Assembly (NCBI RefSeq): GCF_003854935.1
Contig: NZ_CP033970.1
Coordinates: 868,001-932,000, forward strand
Source of the DNA: Cupriavidus pauculus
GTDB taxonomy: Bacteria > Pseudomonadota > Gammaproteobacteria > Burkholderiales > Burkholderiaceae
Reading direction: 5' to 3'
DNA: 64,000 bases
Position 1 is the stretch's first letter. Every line of letters starts with the position of its first letter. The notes below the pieces were generated by a model. That model did not search any database, was not told the origin of the DNA, and was given only the letters and a program-made list of their open reading frames with translations. This document shows, piece after piece, positions 26,533 to 34,350 of the stretch. The translations under genes were made by a program, and so were the position numbers.

Positions 26533-26994
26533 ATGCGATCGCTACGCCGAGCTGTCGTCACGCTGTCGACAGCCTTACTGGTCTGGCCATTTGCCCAGGC
26601 CAATGCAGGGCCGCCCGGCGCCGAGGCATCCGCCACGGCCAGCGTGGTCGCGGGCAGTGATTCCGGCGCAGCCACCGCGGTGGCGGGCGCAGCGGCCAGT
26701 GTCGCGGCGATGACGCCGGACCAGGGCCAGAAACCGAACATCTTCGGCACGGCGGCCAGGGCCGTGGCGACCCAGAAGCTGGATGACGTGCGCGGCGGCG
26801 CCGAGGTGGTGGTCAACGACATGCGCCTGCACGGCACGGTTGGCGACAACGCCGCCGTCAACACGTTCTCCGGCAGCAACATCGTGGCCGACGGCTCGTT
26901 CTCGAACGCCGCGGGGTTGCCGACGGTAATCCAGAACTCCGGCAACAACGTACTGATCCAGAACGCGACCATCCTCAACGTCCAGTTCAAATGA
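26533..26994 (+). CDS. Small secreted protein with a TVIQN-type C-terminus
   Basis: A 153-residue exported protein: signal peptide RRAVVTLSTALLVWPFAQANA, GGGGAG 8 bases before the ATG. A short Ala-rich segment follows, then a beta-rich C-terminal half ending in GLPTVIQNSGNNVLIQN and ATILNVQF. The same GLxTVIQN motif recurs in the product of 27703-28854. The regular N/Q and hydrophobic alternation fits stacked beta-strands. Its stop overlaps the C39 peptidase start as ATGA, tying the two together. It could be a minor or nucleating fibre component, or an accessory factor like FapE; this is inference. Confidence 0.75.
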   Translation: MRSLRRAVVTLSTALLVWPFAQANAGPPGAEASATASVVAGSDSGAATAVAGAAASVAAMTPDQGQKPNIFGTAARAVATQKLDDVRGGAEVVVNDMRLHGTVGDNAAVNTFSGSNIVADGSFSNAAGLPTVIQNSGNNVLIQNATILNVQFK

Positions 26995-27689
26995 TCATGC
27001 GCAGCCTGCTGGGAAGGGCCGTCCTGCTGGCGGCGGCGCTGGGCGGCATCGCCAGCGCCCACGCCGACACGATCCGCGTGCCCGGCGACCAGGGCAACTC
27101 GTACTACGTGCCGGTCACGAGCCTGCGCGAGGCGCGGTTCCGCACGACCATCCGGCAGCAATACGACTTCAGTTGCGGCTCGGCGGCCGTGGCCACGCTG
27201 CTGACGTACCAGTACAACTTTCCGACGACCGAGCAGACGGTGTTCGCGAACATGTACGTGAACGGCGACCAGGCCAAGATCCGGGCCGAGGGCTTCTCGC
27301 TGCTCGACATGAAGCGGTTCCTGGAGTCGCGCGGCTTCCAGGCCGACGGCTACGAGCTGCCGCTATCGAAGCTGGAGGAAGCGCAGATCCCGGCGATCGT
27401 GCTGATCGTGGAGAACGGCTACCACCATTTCGTCGTGGTGAAGGGCGTCAAGGGCAACCGTGTCCTGATTGGCGACCCGGCCCGCGGCACCCGCGCGCTG
27501 GAGCGCGACTACTTCGAACGGATCTGGGACAGCAGCCTGCTGTTCGTGATCCACAACCGGACCGACCAGGCCCGTTTCAACCAGGCGTCGGACTGGCGGG
27601 TAGCGCCGACCGGGCCATATTCCACAGGCGTGCCGCGAGACAGTCTGTTCTTCACCGTCATGCCCAAGCATGGCATCTCTGATTTTTGA
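26991..27689 (+). CDS. Periplasmic C39-family cysteine peptidase (FapD-like)
   Basis: A 232-residue papain-like peptidase of the bacteriocin-processing C39 family, but with its own signal peptide (LLGRAVLLAAALGGIASAHA) and no ABC-transporter domains. The catalytic residues are Cys62 (QYDFSCGSAAVATLL), His146 (YHHFVVVKG) and Asp162 (IGDPARG). This matches FapD, the periplasmic C39 protein of Pseudomonas fap amyloid operons, needed for fibre export. It is translationally coupled to the gene before it and followed after 13 bases by the next. Processing of the neighbouring secreted proteins is the expected role. Confidence 0.88.
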   Translation: MIMRSLLGRAVLLAAALGGIASAHADTIRVPGDQGNSYYVPVTSLREARFRTTIRQQYDFSCGSAAVATLLTYQYNFPTTEQTVFANMYVNGDQAKIRAEGFSLLDMKRFLESRGFQADGYELPLSKLEEAQIPAIVLIVENGYHHFVVVKGVKGNRVLIGDPARGTRALERDYFERIWDSSLLFVIHNRTDQARFNQASDWRVAPTGPYSTGVPRDSLFFTVMPKHGISDF

Positions 27690-27702
27690 GCTGAGGAACA
27701 TC

Positions 27703-28854
27703 ATGGCCCGAACCACCGATTCACCCCCGCCAAGACGCAGCGCCGGCCATGCCACGGCCGCCGTGCTGTTTGGCGCGGGGCTGGCCTGCGCGGGACACGC
27801 CCAGGCCAATACCGAGAGCCTGGCCAGCGATCCACCGGAGCCGGCCAGCCATGCCGACGTGGCGGTGGCGATGGCCGTCGACATGACGGCGCTGCCGGCC
27901 GCCGTGGAACTGCCCGCGGAGCGGCCGGCCGAGGTGGCCACCCAGGCAGAGGCCGCCGTATCGACCGTGCGGGGCGTCATGACGGCGCCCGCGCATGCGG
28001 TGCTGGGCGCGCTGCCCAAGGCCCAGCCGGCGCCGGCGCGCGTGTTGCCGGTGGACAAGGCCAGCGTGGCGAAGCACCACCCGGCGCAGGATCCGCTGGC
28101 GGCTGCCATGACGCTGGCCACGCGCGAGCCCGTCAAGCCGGTGTCCGATGCCCGCAAGCAGATGGCCGGCTGGAAGCCGGTGGCGGAGGCGCGGCTGGAG
28201 GAATCGCGCGGCGGCTTTGACGCCGGCGGCCTGCAGGTGGGCTTCGGCATCGACCGCGCCGTGTTCGTGAACGGCGCGCTGGCGGTATCCACCAGCATCA
28301 CGATTCCCGATATCAGCGCGATCACGGCCGCGCAGGCGACGCAGCTGGCGCAGGCGCTGGGCCATGTCACGGTGGCGGTGAATGCCGCCAACAGTGCGGC
28401 CAACGCCGCGGTGGCGTCGGCGCAGGCCGCCGCGGCGGCGGCCCAAGGCGCGGCGGGACAGGCCGGGCAGGCCGCCACCACGGCCGCCAATGGCGCTTCG
28501 GCGGCGGCACAGGGCGCGGCGGGCACGGCCAGCAGCACGGCCAGCGCTGCGGCGGCCGGGGCGTCGGCGATTGCCGCCGGTGCATCGGGCGCGGCGCAGC
28601 AGGCCGTGGCCAGCGCCGGCACCATCGTCACCAACGGCCTGCTGACCGTGATCCAGAACGGCGCGGGCAACTCGGCAAACATGGGTGCGGTATCGAACAT
28701 GCCGGGCACCGTGATCCAGAATAACCTCAACAACCAGAACATCCAGAGCCTGATGACCCTCAACGCAAGCGTGAACACCCTGGCGGCGTTCCGCTCACAG
28801 ATGGCAAACACCGCGTTGAACAGCGTCATGCAAAGGTCCGCGGCACTGAGGTAA
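27703..28854 (+). CDS. Secreted Ala-rich protein with two TVIQN motifs
   Basis: A 383-residue exported protein; the ATG at 27703 has TGAGGAAC upstream and a signal peptide ending near GHAQA. Residues 36-190 are Pro/Ala-rich. At about 190-225 a short ordered stretch reads FGIDRAVFVNGALAVSTSI. An Ala-rich helical or low-complexity block runs from about 228 to 306. The last 77 residues are N/Q-rich with TVIQN at 315-319 and 336-340, then QNIQSLMTLNASVNTLAAFR. The tail matches the C-terminal motif of the small protein at 26533, suggesting the two are partners or are recognised by the same exporter. Confidence 0.78.
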   Translation: MARTTDSPPPRRSAGHATAAVLFGAGLACAGHAQANTESLASDPPEPASHADVAVAMAVDMTALPAAVELPAERPAEVATQAEAAVSTVRGVMTAPAHAVLGALPKAQPAPARVLPVDKASVAKHHPAQDPLAAAMTLATREPVKPVSDARKQMAGWKPVAEARLEESRGGFDAGGLQVGFGIDRAVFVNGALAVSTSITIPDISAITAAQATQLAQALGHVTVAVNAANSAANAAVASAQAAAAAAQGAAGQAGQAATTAANGASAAAQGAAGTASSTASAAAAGASAIAAGASGAAQQAVASAGTIVTNGLLTVIQNGAGNSANMGAVSNMPGTVIQNNLNNQNIQSLMTLNASVNTLAAFRSQMANTALNSVMQRSAALR

Positions 28855-28925
28855 ATCGCGAAAGTCGTGAACGAACAGGTGCGGGCCCTGCGGTTTGCCC
28901 GCCGTCCCCGGGGGAGGAAGACGTC

Positions 28926-30362
28926 ATGAAGAAGCGTTCGCTGCAGGGCATCGGCTATGCCGGATGCTCGATGCTGCTGTTGGGCGGCATGGCACAGGCG
29001 CAGACATCGCCGTATGCAGGCCCGCCAGCGGCCTCGCGGCTGGAAGCGCTGCAGAAGGAACTGGCCGTCCAGGCCCGCCAGCTAGAGGAAATGCGGCGCG
29101 CGCTGGCCGAACAGCAGGCCACCATCCGCGAACTGCGCAACACGGTGAACAGCGACACGCTGTCGCACAAGCGCGGCGGGCAGGGCGCGGGCGTGACCGG
29201 CGGCAACATGGCCACCAATGCCGCCGCCGCGGGCGCGGCCGCCAGCGCCACCCAGATCAACAACACCGCGCAGCAGGGCGTGCAGGCCCAGCAGGCACCC
29301 GTGGCCGCGCCGCCGGACGCCCCGCCGCAGGCGCAGGCCGCCCAGCCGGGCGAGTCCGCCGCGGGCGTGGAGGAACCGGTGGGCCGGCCGCCCGAGCGCG
29401 AGACCCGGCCGCCCGAGATCGCGCCGATCTTCGACCAGCCCGGCGTGCTGACGCCGGCCAACAAGCTCGTGGTGGAGCCCAGCTTCCAGTACGGCTACTC
29501 GTCCAGCGACCGCGTGGCGCTGGTGGGCTACACGGTCATTCCGGCCATCCTGATCGGGCTGGTGGACGTGCGGCAGGTCAAGACGTCCACCTACATCGGC
29601 GCGATGGCGTTCCGCTACGGCATCACCAAGCGGCTGGAGATCGAAGCCAAGATCCCGTACGTGCATTCCAGCAGCGATACGGTGAGCCGCGAGGTCTTCA
29701 CCGGTACCGCGTTCGACAACGTGTTCAGCTCCAGCGGCAGCGGGCTGGGCGACGTGGAGGCGACGCTGCGCTACCAACTCAACTACGGCAACGAGAAGAT
29801 GCCGTTCTTCATCGGCTGGCTGCGCTACAAGTCGAACACGGGGCGCGATCCGTTCGAGGTGGTGACCGACTGCGTCACCCGCTGCGTGAGCAACACCACG
29901 GGCACCGGCCTGCCGCTGGGCATGCCCACGGGCACGGGCTTCCAGGCCATCCAGCCGGGCGTGACGTGGCTGCTGCCGACCGATCCGGCCGTGTTCTTCG
30001 GCACGTTCAGCTACCTGCACAACTTTGCGCGCGACAACATCAGCCGCACCGTGCTGAACGGCGAGAAGGAATTCCTGGGCAAGATCTCGCCCGGCGACAT
30101 CTTCCAGTTCAACTTCGGCATGGGCCTGTCGCTGAACGAGCATGCGTCGTTCAGTATCGGCTACGACCAGAGCATCATCTGGCCGACCAAGCAGAACGGG
30201 CAGACCATCCCGGGGTCGGTGCGGATCACGCAGGGCACGCTGCTGGTGGGCTACTCGTACCGCTTCAACAACCGCTACACGCTGAACCTGTCGGTGGGCG
30301 CCGGGCTCACGCGCGACACGCCCGACCTGACCGTCACCGTGCGCCTGCCGATCACATTCTGA
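28926..30362 (+). CDS. Outer-membrane beta-barrel exporter with coiled-coil plug region (FapF-like)
   Basis: A 478-residue outer-membrane protein. After the signal peptide (ends AQAQ), residues about 36-74 form a heptad-patterned coiled coil (LEALQKELAVQARQLEEMRR). An Ala/Pro/Gln-rich linker follows to about 165. The rest is a beta-barrel with alternating strands and a terminal Phe (VTVRLPITF), the outer-membrane assembly signature. This architecture is that of FapF, the trimeric pore that exports Pseudomonas amyloid subunits. A pair of cysteines (TDCVTRCVSN) may form a disulfide in a loop. AGGAAGACGTC precedes the ATG. Last gene of the set. Confidence 0.85.
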   Translation: MKKRSLQGIGYAGCSMLLLGGMAQAQTSPYAGPPAASRLEALQKELAVQARQLEEMRRALAEQQATIRELRNTVNSDTLSHKRGGQGAGVTGGNMATNAAAAGAAASATQINNTAQQGVQAQQAPVAAPPDAPPQAQAAQPGESAAGVEEPVGRPPERETRPPEIAPIFDQPGVLTPANKLVVEPSFQYGYSSSDRVALVGYTVIPAILIGLVDVRQVKTSTYIGAMAFRYGITKRLEIEAKIPYVHSSSDTVSREVFTGTAFDNVFSSSGSGLGDVEATLRYQLNYGNEKMPFFIGWLRYKSNTGRDPFEVVTDCVTRCVSNTTGTGLPLGMPTGTGFQAIQPGVTWLLPTDPAVFFGTFSYLHNFARDNISRTVLNGEKEFLGKISPGDIFQFNFGMGLSLNEHASFSIGYDQSIIWPTKQNGQTIPGSVRITQGTLLVGYSYRFNNRYTLNLSVGAGLTRDTPDLTVTVRLPITF

Positions 30363-30527
30363 GCCGATGATGCGGCGCAACGTGACGTTGGAAATCCATG
30401 CGGTGCGGCGCGCCGCGCAGTCGGCCGTTCGGTGCCTTGCGCTGGGCCGGCGGAGAGAGTAGAACGAACGAAACCGTCCCTGACGGATGACCCATGTTCC
30501 GGGGCGGCCTGACAGAGGAGGCAAGTC

Positions 30528-31040
30528 ATGCGCAAACGGATCTTCTGGTTGTTGCCGGACCTGGCGAGCGCCCGCCGCACCATGGACGACCTGCTGCTGG
30601 CCCGCATCGAGAACCGCCACATCCACTTCGTGGGACGCGACGGCGCCGACATGACGGGCCTGCACGAAGCCAACCTGTTCCAGACCTCGGACATCGTCCA
30701 CGCGGCCGAAATGGGCCTGATGGTGGGCGGTGGCGTGGGCATCGTGGCAGGCGTGGTGGTGGCGATGTTCCCGATCGTCAGCGATACCCCGCAGTGGGGC
30801 CTGGTCGGCGTGCTGGCGGTGCTGGGCGCGGTGTTCGGCGCGTGGGCATCGAGCATGATCGGCAGCTCGGCCCCGAACAGCCGGTTGCGCGTGTTCGAGA
30901 AGGATATCGAGTCGGGCAAGCTGCTGCTGATGGTGGACGTGCCGCGCGGCCGCGTGGAGGAAATCGAGACGCTGCTGCAGAACGCCCATCCGGAAGCCCG
31001 CTTTGCCGGCCTGGACCCCGCCGTCCCGGCCTTTCCCTGA
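30528..31040 (+). CDS. DUF1269-family membrane protein
   Basis: A 170-residue inner-membrane protein with a cytoplasmic N-terminal alpha/beta domain (IFWLLPDLASARRTMDDLLL), two adjacent membrane segments near 62-110 rich in Gly/Val (GLMVGGGVGIVAGVVVAMF), and a C-terminal domain (LLLMVDVPRGRVEEIETLLQ). This is the layout of DUF1269 proteins, often linked to stress responses; the biochemical role is unknown. AGAGGAGGCAAGTC gives a strong ribosome site. It lies 165 bases after the amyloid-like operon and may or may not be co-transcribed. Confidence 0.83.
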   Translation: MRKRIFWLLPDLASARRTMDDLLLARIENRHIHFVGRDGADMTGLHEANLFQTSDIVHAAEMGLMVGGGVGIVAGVVVAMFPIVSDTPQWGLVGVLAVLGAVFGAWASSMIGSSAPNSRLRVFEKDIESGKLLLMVDVPRGRVEEIETLLQNAHPEARFAGLDPAVPAFP

Positions 31041-31349
31041 GTTGCCTGTGCCGTGGGCTCCGGCGGCCCGCGTCCCGGCCTGATCCACGCGCCCTGACCG
31101 GCGCGCCTCGGCGCATGTCCCGTCATGCGCCACGCTGCGGCCACACCCGAAACGTCAACCGGACCAGTCCGTTCGCGGTGTGCTGCCGCAGCAACAGTTC
31201 CCCCCCGTCGATTGTTCCCCGATTTGAACAATTACCCCCGTTAAGGTACTTTTCGTGAGCCGCCGCGCGGCGCATCGGCCGATGCGCCAGCGCCTGCGCG
31301 CGGGCAGCTCAAGAACACTATTAAAGCCAGCGCTACTGGAGGGGTCACA
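31041..31349. other. Intergenic region before the LivK-like receptor gene
   Basis: About 310 bases without a gene. It carries one distinct inverted repeat (31211-31232) about 120 bases before the receptor start, and AT-rich DNA between 31210 and 31260 that is likely to include the promoter. Confidence 0.45.
31211..31232. promoter_or_regulatory. Inverted repeat, candidate operator of the LivK-like gene
   Basis: ATTGTTC (31211-31217) and GAACAAT (31226-31232) form a perfect 7-bp inverted repeat around an 8-base spacer, 118 bases before the receptor start codon. The spacing suits a dimeric regulator. No regulator gene is adjacent. Confidence 0.45.
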
Positions 31350-32492
31350 ATGAGGAACGCACGATACGTCGCGTGCGGCATGCTTGCCGCCGCGCTCGGG
31401 TTTGTCACGCCCATGGCGGCACACGCCGAACCGGGCATCACCAAGTCCACCATCCGGATCGGCCAGTCGGCCGGTGTCAGCGGCCCGGTCGCGGGCTCCG
31501 TCAAGGAGCAGATCGCCGGGGCGCAGGTCTACCTGAACCACATCAACGCCAACGGCGGCGTGGCGGGGCGGCGCATCGAGTTGCTGACCTACGACGACGG
31601 CTTCGACGCCAAGCGCACGCCCGACAACGTCCGCAAGCTGATTGGCGAGGACAAGGTGTTCGCGCTGTTCATGGTGCGCGGCACGCCGCAGAACGAAAGC
31701 ATCCTGCCGATCATCGGCGCCGAGAAGGTACCGCTGATCGCCCCGCTGACCGGCGCCATCACGCTGCACCGGCCCGTCAACCGCTACGTGTTCAACGTGC
31801 GCGCCAAGTACCAGGACGAGGTGGCCCGCGCGATCAACCACCTGGCCACGTCGGGCATGAGCCGCATCGCCATCTTCTACGCCAACGACGGCTTCGGCCA
31901 GGACGTGTTCGAAGGCTTCAACACCGCGCTCCAGGCGCGCGGCGTGCAGCCGGCCGGCGCGGCGTCGTTCAACCGGCCGATGGGCGACATCGCACAGGGC
32001 GTGGCCACGCTGAACAAGGCCAACCCGCAGGCGGTGATGGTGATCGGGTCGGGGTCGGAGGCGGCGCGGATCATCCGCGAGATGAAAAAGGGCGGCAGCC
32101 AGGCGCAGTTCGTCACGCTGTCGAACAACGCGGCCGATTCGTTCATCAAGGACCTGGGCGAGGACGGCAAGGGGCTGATCATCACGCAGGTGGTGCCGGG
32201 GATGAATTCGAGCCAGATGAGCATCGCCAGCGAGTACCGCGGGCTGGCCAAGGCCCAGAACCAGGAGCCCAGCAACGCGGGCATGGAAGGCTTCATGTCG
32301 GCCAAGGTGCTGGTGGAAGGGCTGCGCCGCGCCGGGCCCGAGCCCACGCGCGAGAAGCTGGTGACCGCGCTGGAAGGGCTGCGCGACTACGACCTGGGCG
32401 GCATCCTGATCAGCTACAGCCCGGCCCGCCATACCGGGTCGTCGTTCGTCGAGATGTCGATCGTCTCGTCGACCGGCAAGCTGATCCGCTGA
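31350..32492 (+). CDS. LivK-like ABC-transporter substrate-binding protein
   Basis: Periplasmic binding protein of the branched-chain amino acid/urea type (type I fold). It has 380 residues with signal peptide MLAAALGFVTPMAAHA. Family segments include IRIGQSAGVSGPVAGSVKE, LNHINANGGVAGRRIELLTYDDG, and GFGQDVFEGFNTAL. No permease or ATPase genes are adjacent, so it is an orphan receptor here; the ligand may be an amino acid, amide or aromatic acid. GGAGGGGTCACA precedes the ATG. The SDR gene follows after 40 bases. Confidence 0.92.
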   Translation: MRNARYVACGMLAAALGFVTPMAAHAEPGITKSTIRIGQSAGVSGPVAGSVKEQIAGAQVYLNHINANGGVAGRRIELLTYDDGFDAKRTPDNVRKLIGEDKVFALFMVRGTPQNESILPIIGAEKVPLIAPLTGAITLHRPVNRYVFNVRAKYQDEVARAINHLATSGMSRIAIFYANDGFGQDVFEGFNTALQARGVQPAGAASFNRPMGDIAQGVATLNKANPQAVMVIGSGSEAARIIREMKKGGSQAQFVTLSNNAADSFIKDLGEDGKGLIITQVVPGMNSSQMSIASEYRGLAKAQNQEPSNAGMEGFMSAKVLVEGLRRAGPEPTREKLVTALEGLRDYDLGGILISYSPARHTGSSFVEMSIVSSTGKLIR

Positions 32493-32532
32493 GGCCCCGC
32501 CGCGCCCGGCGGGCTGCGGTATAGTGGCCGCC

Positions 32533-33312
32533 ATGGCGACGACCCCCGCAGTCCATCCTTTCTCTCTGGCCCGCCGCGTGGCCCTGGTCACCGGCGGCGC
32601 GCAGGGCCTTGGCCTGGCGATGGCCGAGGCGCTGGCCGATGCCGGCGCCCACGTGATTGTCTGCGCGCGCAGCCCCGCACGGCTGGACCACGCCATCGAC
32701 CACCTGCTGGCGCGCGGCGCCAGCGCGGAAGCCCTGGCGCTCGACATCACCGACGAAGCTGCCGTTGCGCAGGCGTTTGCCGATCTCGACGCGCGGCACG
32801 GCAGGCTCGACATCCTGGTCAACAACGCCGGCGCCCGCCAGCGCAGCGGCATGGCCGACCTGGACGCCCAGGACCTGCGCGCGATGCTGGAGACCAATCT
32901 GGTGGCCCCGTACGCGCTGTGCCGCCATGCGGCGCGGCGGATGCAGCAGGGCGGCTACGGACGCATCGTCAACGTGACGTCGATCGCGGGACAGGTGGCG
33001 CGCGCCAACGACGTGCTGTATCCCGCCACCAAGGGCGGCCTGGACGCGCTGACGCGGGCCATGGCCGCCGACCTGGGCCGGCACGGCATCACGGTCAACG
33101 CCGTGGCGCCGGGCTACTTTGCCACCGAGCCGAACCAGGCCATGGTCGACGATGAAACCGTGGCCGAATGGCTGCGCAACCGCACGTCGCTGGGCCGCTG
33201 GGGCCAGCCGGCCGAAGTGGCGGGCGCCGTGGTGTTCCTGGCGTCGCCGGCGGCGTCGTACGTGACCGGGCAGGTGCTGGCCGTCGACGGCGGCTATCTG
33301 GGCCACTTCTGA
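32533..33312 (+). CDS. Short-chain dehydrogenase/reductase (gluconate 5-dehydrogenase-like)
   Basis: Classical SDR oxidoreductase, NAD(P)-dependent, cytoplasmic. The 259-residue protein has the cofactor motif TGGAQGLG, the NNAG motif, and the catalytic Ser (NVTSIAG) and YPATK (Tyr-x3-Lys). C-terminal GQVLAVDGGYLGHF matches the gluconate 5-dehydrogenase/3-oxoacyl reductase subgroup. A GTG at 32524 is an alternative start three codons earlier. Substrate unknown. Convergent with the LysR gene, 9 bases away. Confidence 0.9.
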   Translation: MATTPAVHPFSLARRVALVTGGAQGLGLAMAEALADAGAHVIVCARSPARLDHAIDHLLARGASAEALALDITDEAAVAQAFADLDARHGRLDILVNNAGARQRSGMADLDAQDLRAMLETNLVAPYALCRHAARRMQQGGYGRIVNVTSIAGQVARANDVLYPATKGGLDALTRAMAADLGRHGITVNAVAPGYFATEPNQAMVDDETVAEWLRNRTSLGRWGQPAEVAGAVVFLASPAASYVTGQVLAVDGGYLGHF

Positions 33313-33321
33313 GCGCTACGC

Positions 33322-34224
33322 TCACCGGCGCGCGCCGCGCCCGTAGTGCGCGCGCAGGCAATCGATCATCGCGGCGGACGCCGCCGAATCGCCGCGGTCC
33401 TTGAGCCGCACCAGGCAGATCTCGCGCACCAGCGCCGGCATCTGCATCGGCCGCACGGCCAGCCCCTCGCGGAGGAACTGGAACAGCGCCAGCGCCGGCA
33501 CCACCGACACGCCCAGCCCGGCCTCCACCAGCGCGGCCACCGTCGCCAGGTGTTCCACCTCCATCACCCCATTGAGCTTCAGCGGATGCATGGCCGCATC
33601 CAGGTGCTGGCGCACGCTGCTGGTACGCGATAGCTGGATGAACGGCAGGCCGGCCAGCGCCTGCGGGGCGATGCGCCGCCTGGCGGCCAGCGGGTGATCG
33701 GCCGGGCAGACCAGGTGGAAGGTGTCGTGGACCAGCGATTCCACGCGCAGGTCGGCGTCCTGGGCCGGGGCCGGCGCCAGCGCAAAGTCGGCCTGGCCGC
33801 GCCGGACCATGTCGATGCAGCCATCGGCCAGTTGGTCGTACAGTGCCAGCGAGATGCCGGGGTAGCGGCGATGGAAATCGGCCATCAGCGGCGGCAGGTC
33901 GCCACCGGCCAGCGACGGCAGCGCCGCGATGGCCACGCGGCCCTTGCGGCGCTCGGCGTGGTCGCGCAGGTCCTCGAACGCGGTTTCGAAGTCGGCCAGC
34001 AGGCGGGTGGCGACTTCCTCGAAGCGGCGGCCGTCGGCGCTCAGGTCCACGTGGCGCGTGGTGCGCTCGAACAGCCGGCTGCCGGCCTGGTCCTCCAGCG
34101 TCTGGATCAGCGTGCTGAAGGCCGACTGCGACAGGTGGCACGCCTGCGCCGCCCGGGTGAAGTTGCGATGCGTGGCCAGCGCCACGAAGGCGCGCAGGTG
34201 CTTGACCGAGAGGTTCGACAGCAT
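33322..34224 (-). CDS. LysR-family transcriptional regulator
   Basis: A 300-residue LTTR with a winged helix-turn-helix at 1-62 (LRAFVALATHRNFTRAAQACHLSQSAFSTLIQTLE) and a periplasmic-binding-like effector domain (VAIAALPSLAGGDLPPLMADF to the end). It is transcribed divergently from the AtuA-like gene across 126 bases, the classical arrangement for a regulator controlling the neighbouring catabolic operon and itself. The inducer is likely a substrate or CoA-ester of that pathway. Confidence 0.93.
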   Translation of the reverse strand: MLSNLSVKHLRAFVALATHRNFTRAAQACHLSQSAFSTLIQTLEDQAGSRLFERTTRHVDLSADGRRFEEVATRLLADFETAFEDLRDHAERRKGRVAIAALPSLAGGDLPPLMADFHRRYPGISLALYDQLADGCIDMVRRGQADFALAPAPAQDADLRVESLVHDTFHLVCPADHPLAARRRIAPQALAGLPFIQLSRTSSVRQHLDAAMHPLKLNGVMEVEHLATVAALVEAGLGVSVVPALALFQFLREGLAVRPMQMPALVREICLVRLKDRGDSAASAAMIDCLRAHYGRGARR

Positions 34225-34350
34225 GGCGGGGTGGGGGCGGAGGATTGATCTGGGAAGTCGATAGATTAATCCAAATAATCCGTTTTGGCGGGGCAGAAGC
34301 CGGCCCTAGAATGGGATCGCCGTTCACTCCTGCCAGACGCTGCCACGCCC
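34225..34350. promoter_or_regulatory. Divergent promoter region between the LysR and AtuA-like genes
   Basis: A short AT-rich core around 34258-34282 (ATAGATTAATCCAAATAATC) stands out in GC-rich DNA. It is the expected place for the LTTR binding site and the rightward promoter. Exact boxes were not resolved. Confidence 0.4.

Noticed and set aside
30275-31231. Minus-strand frames opposite the DUF1269 gene
   Set aside because: Arg/Ser/Pro-rich antisense frames; the plus strand has a clear ribosome site and membrane protein.
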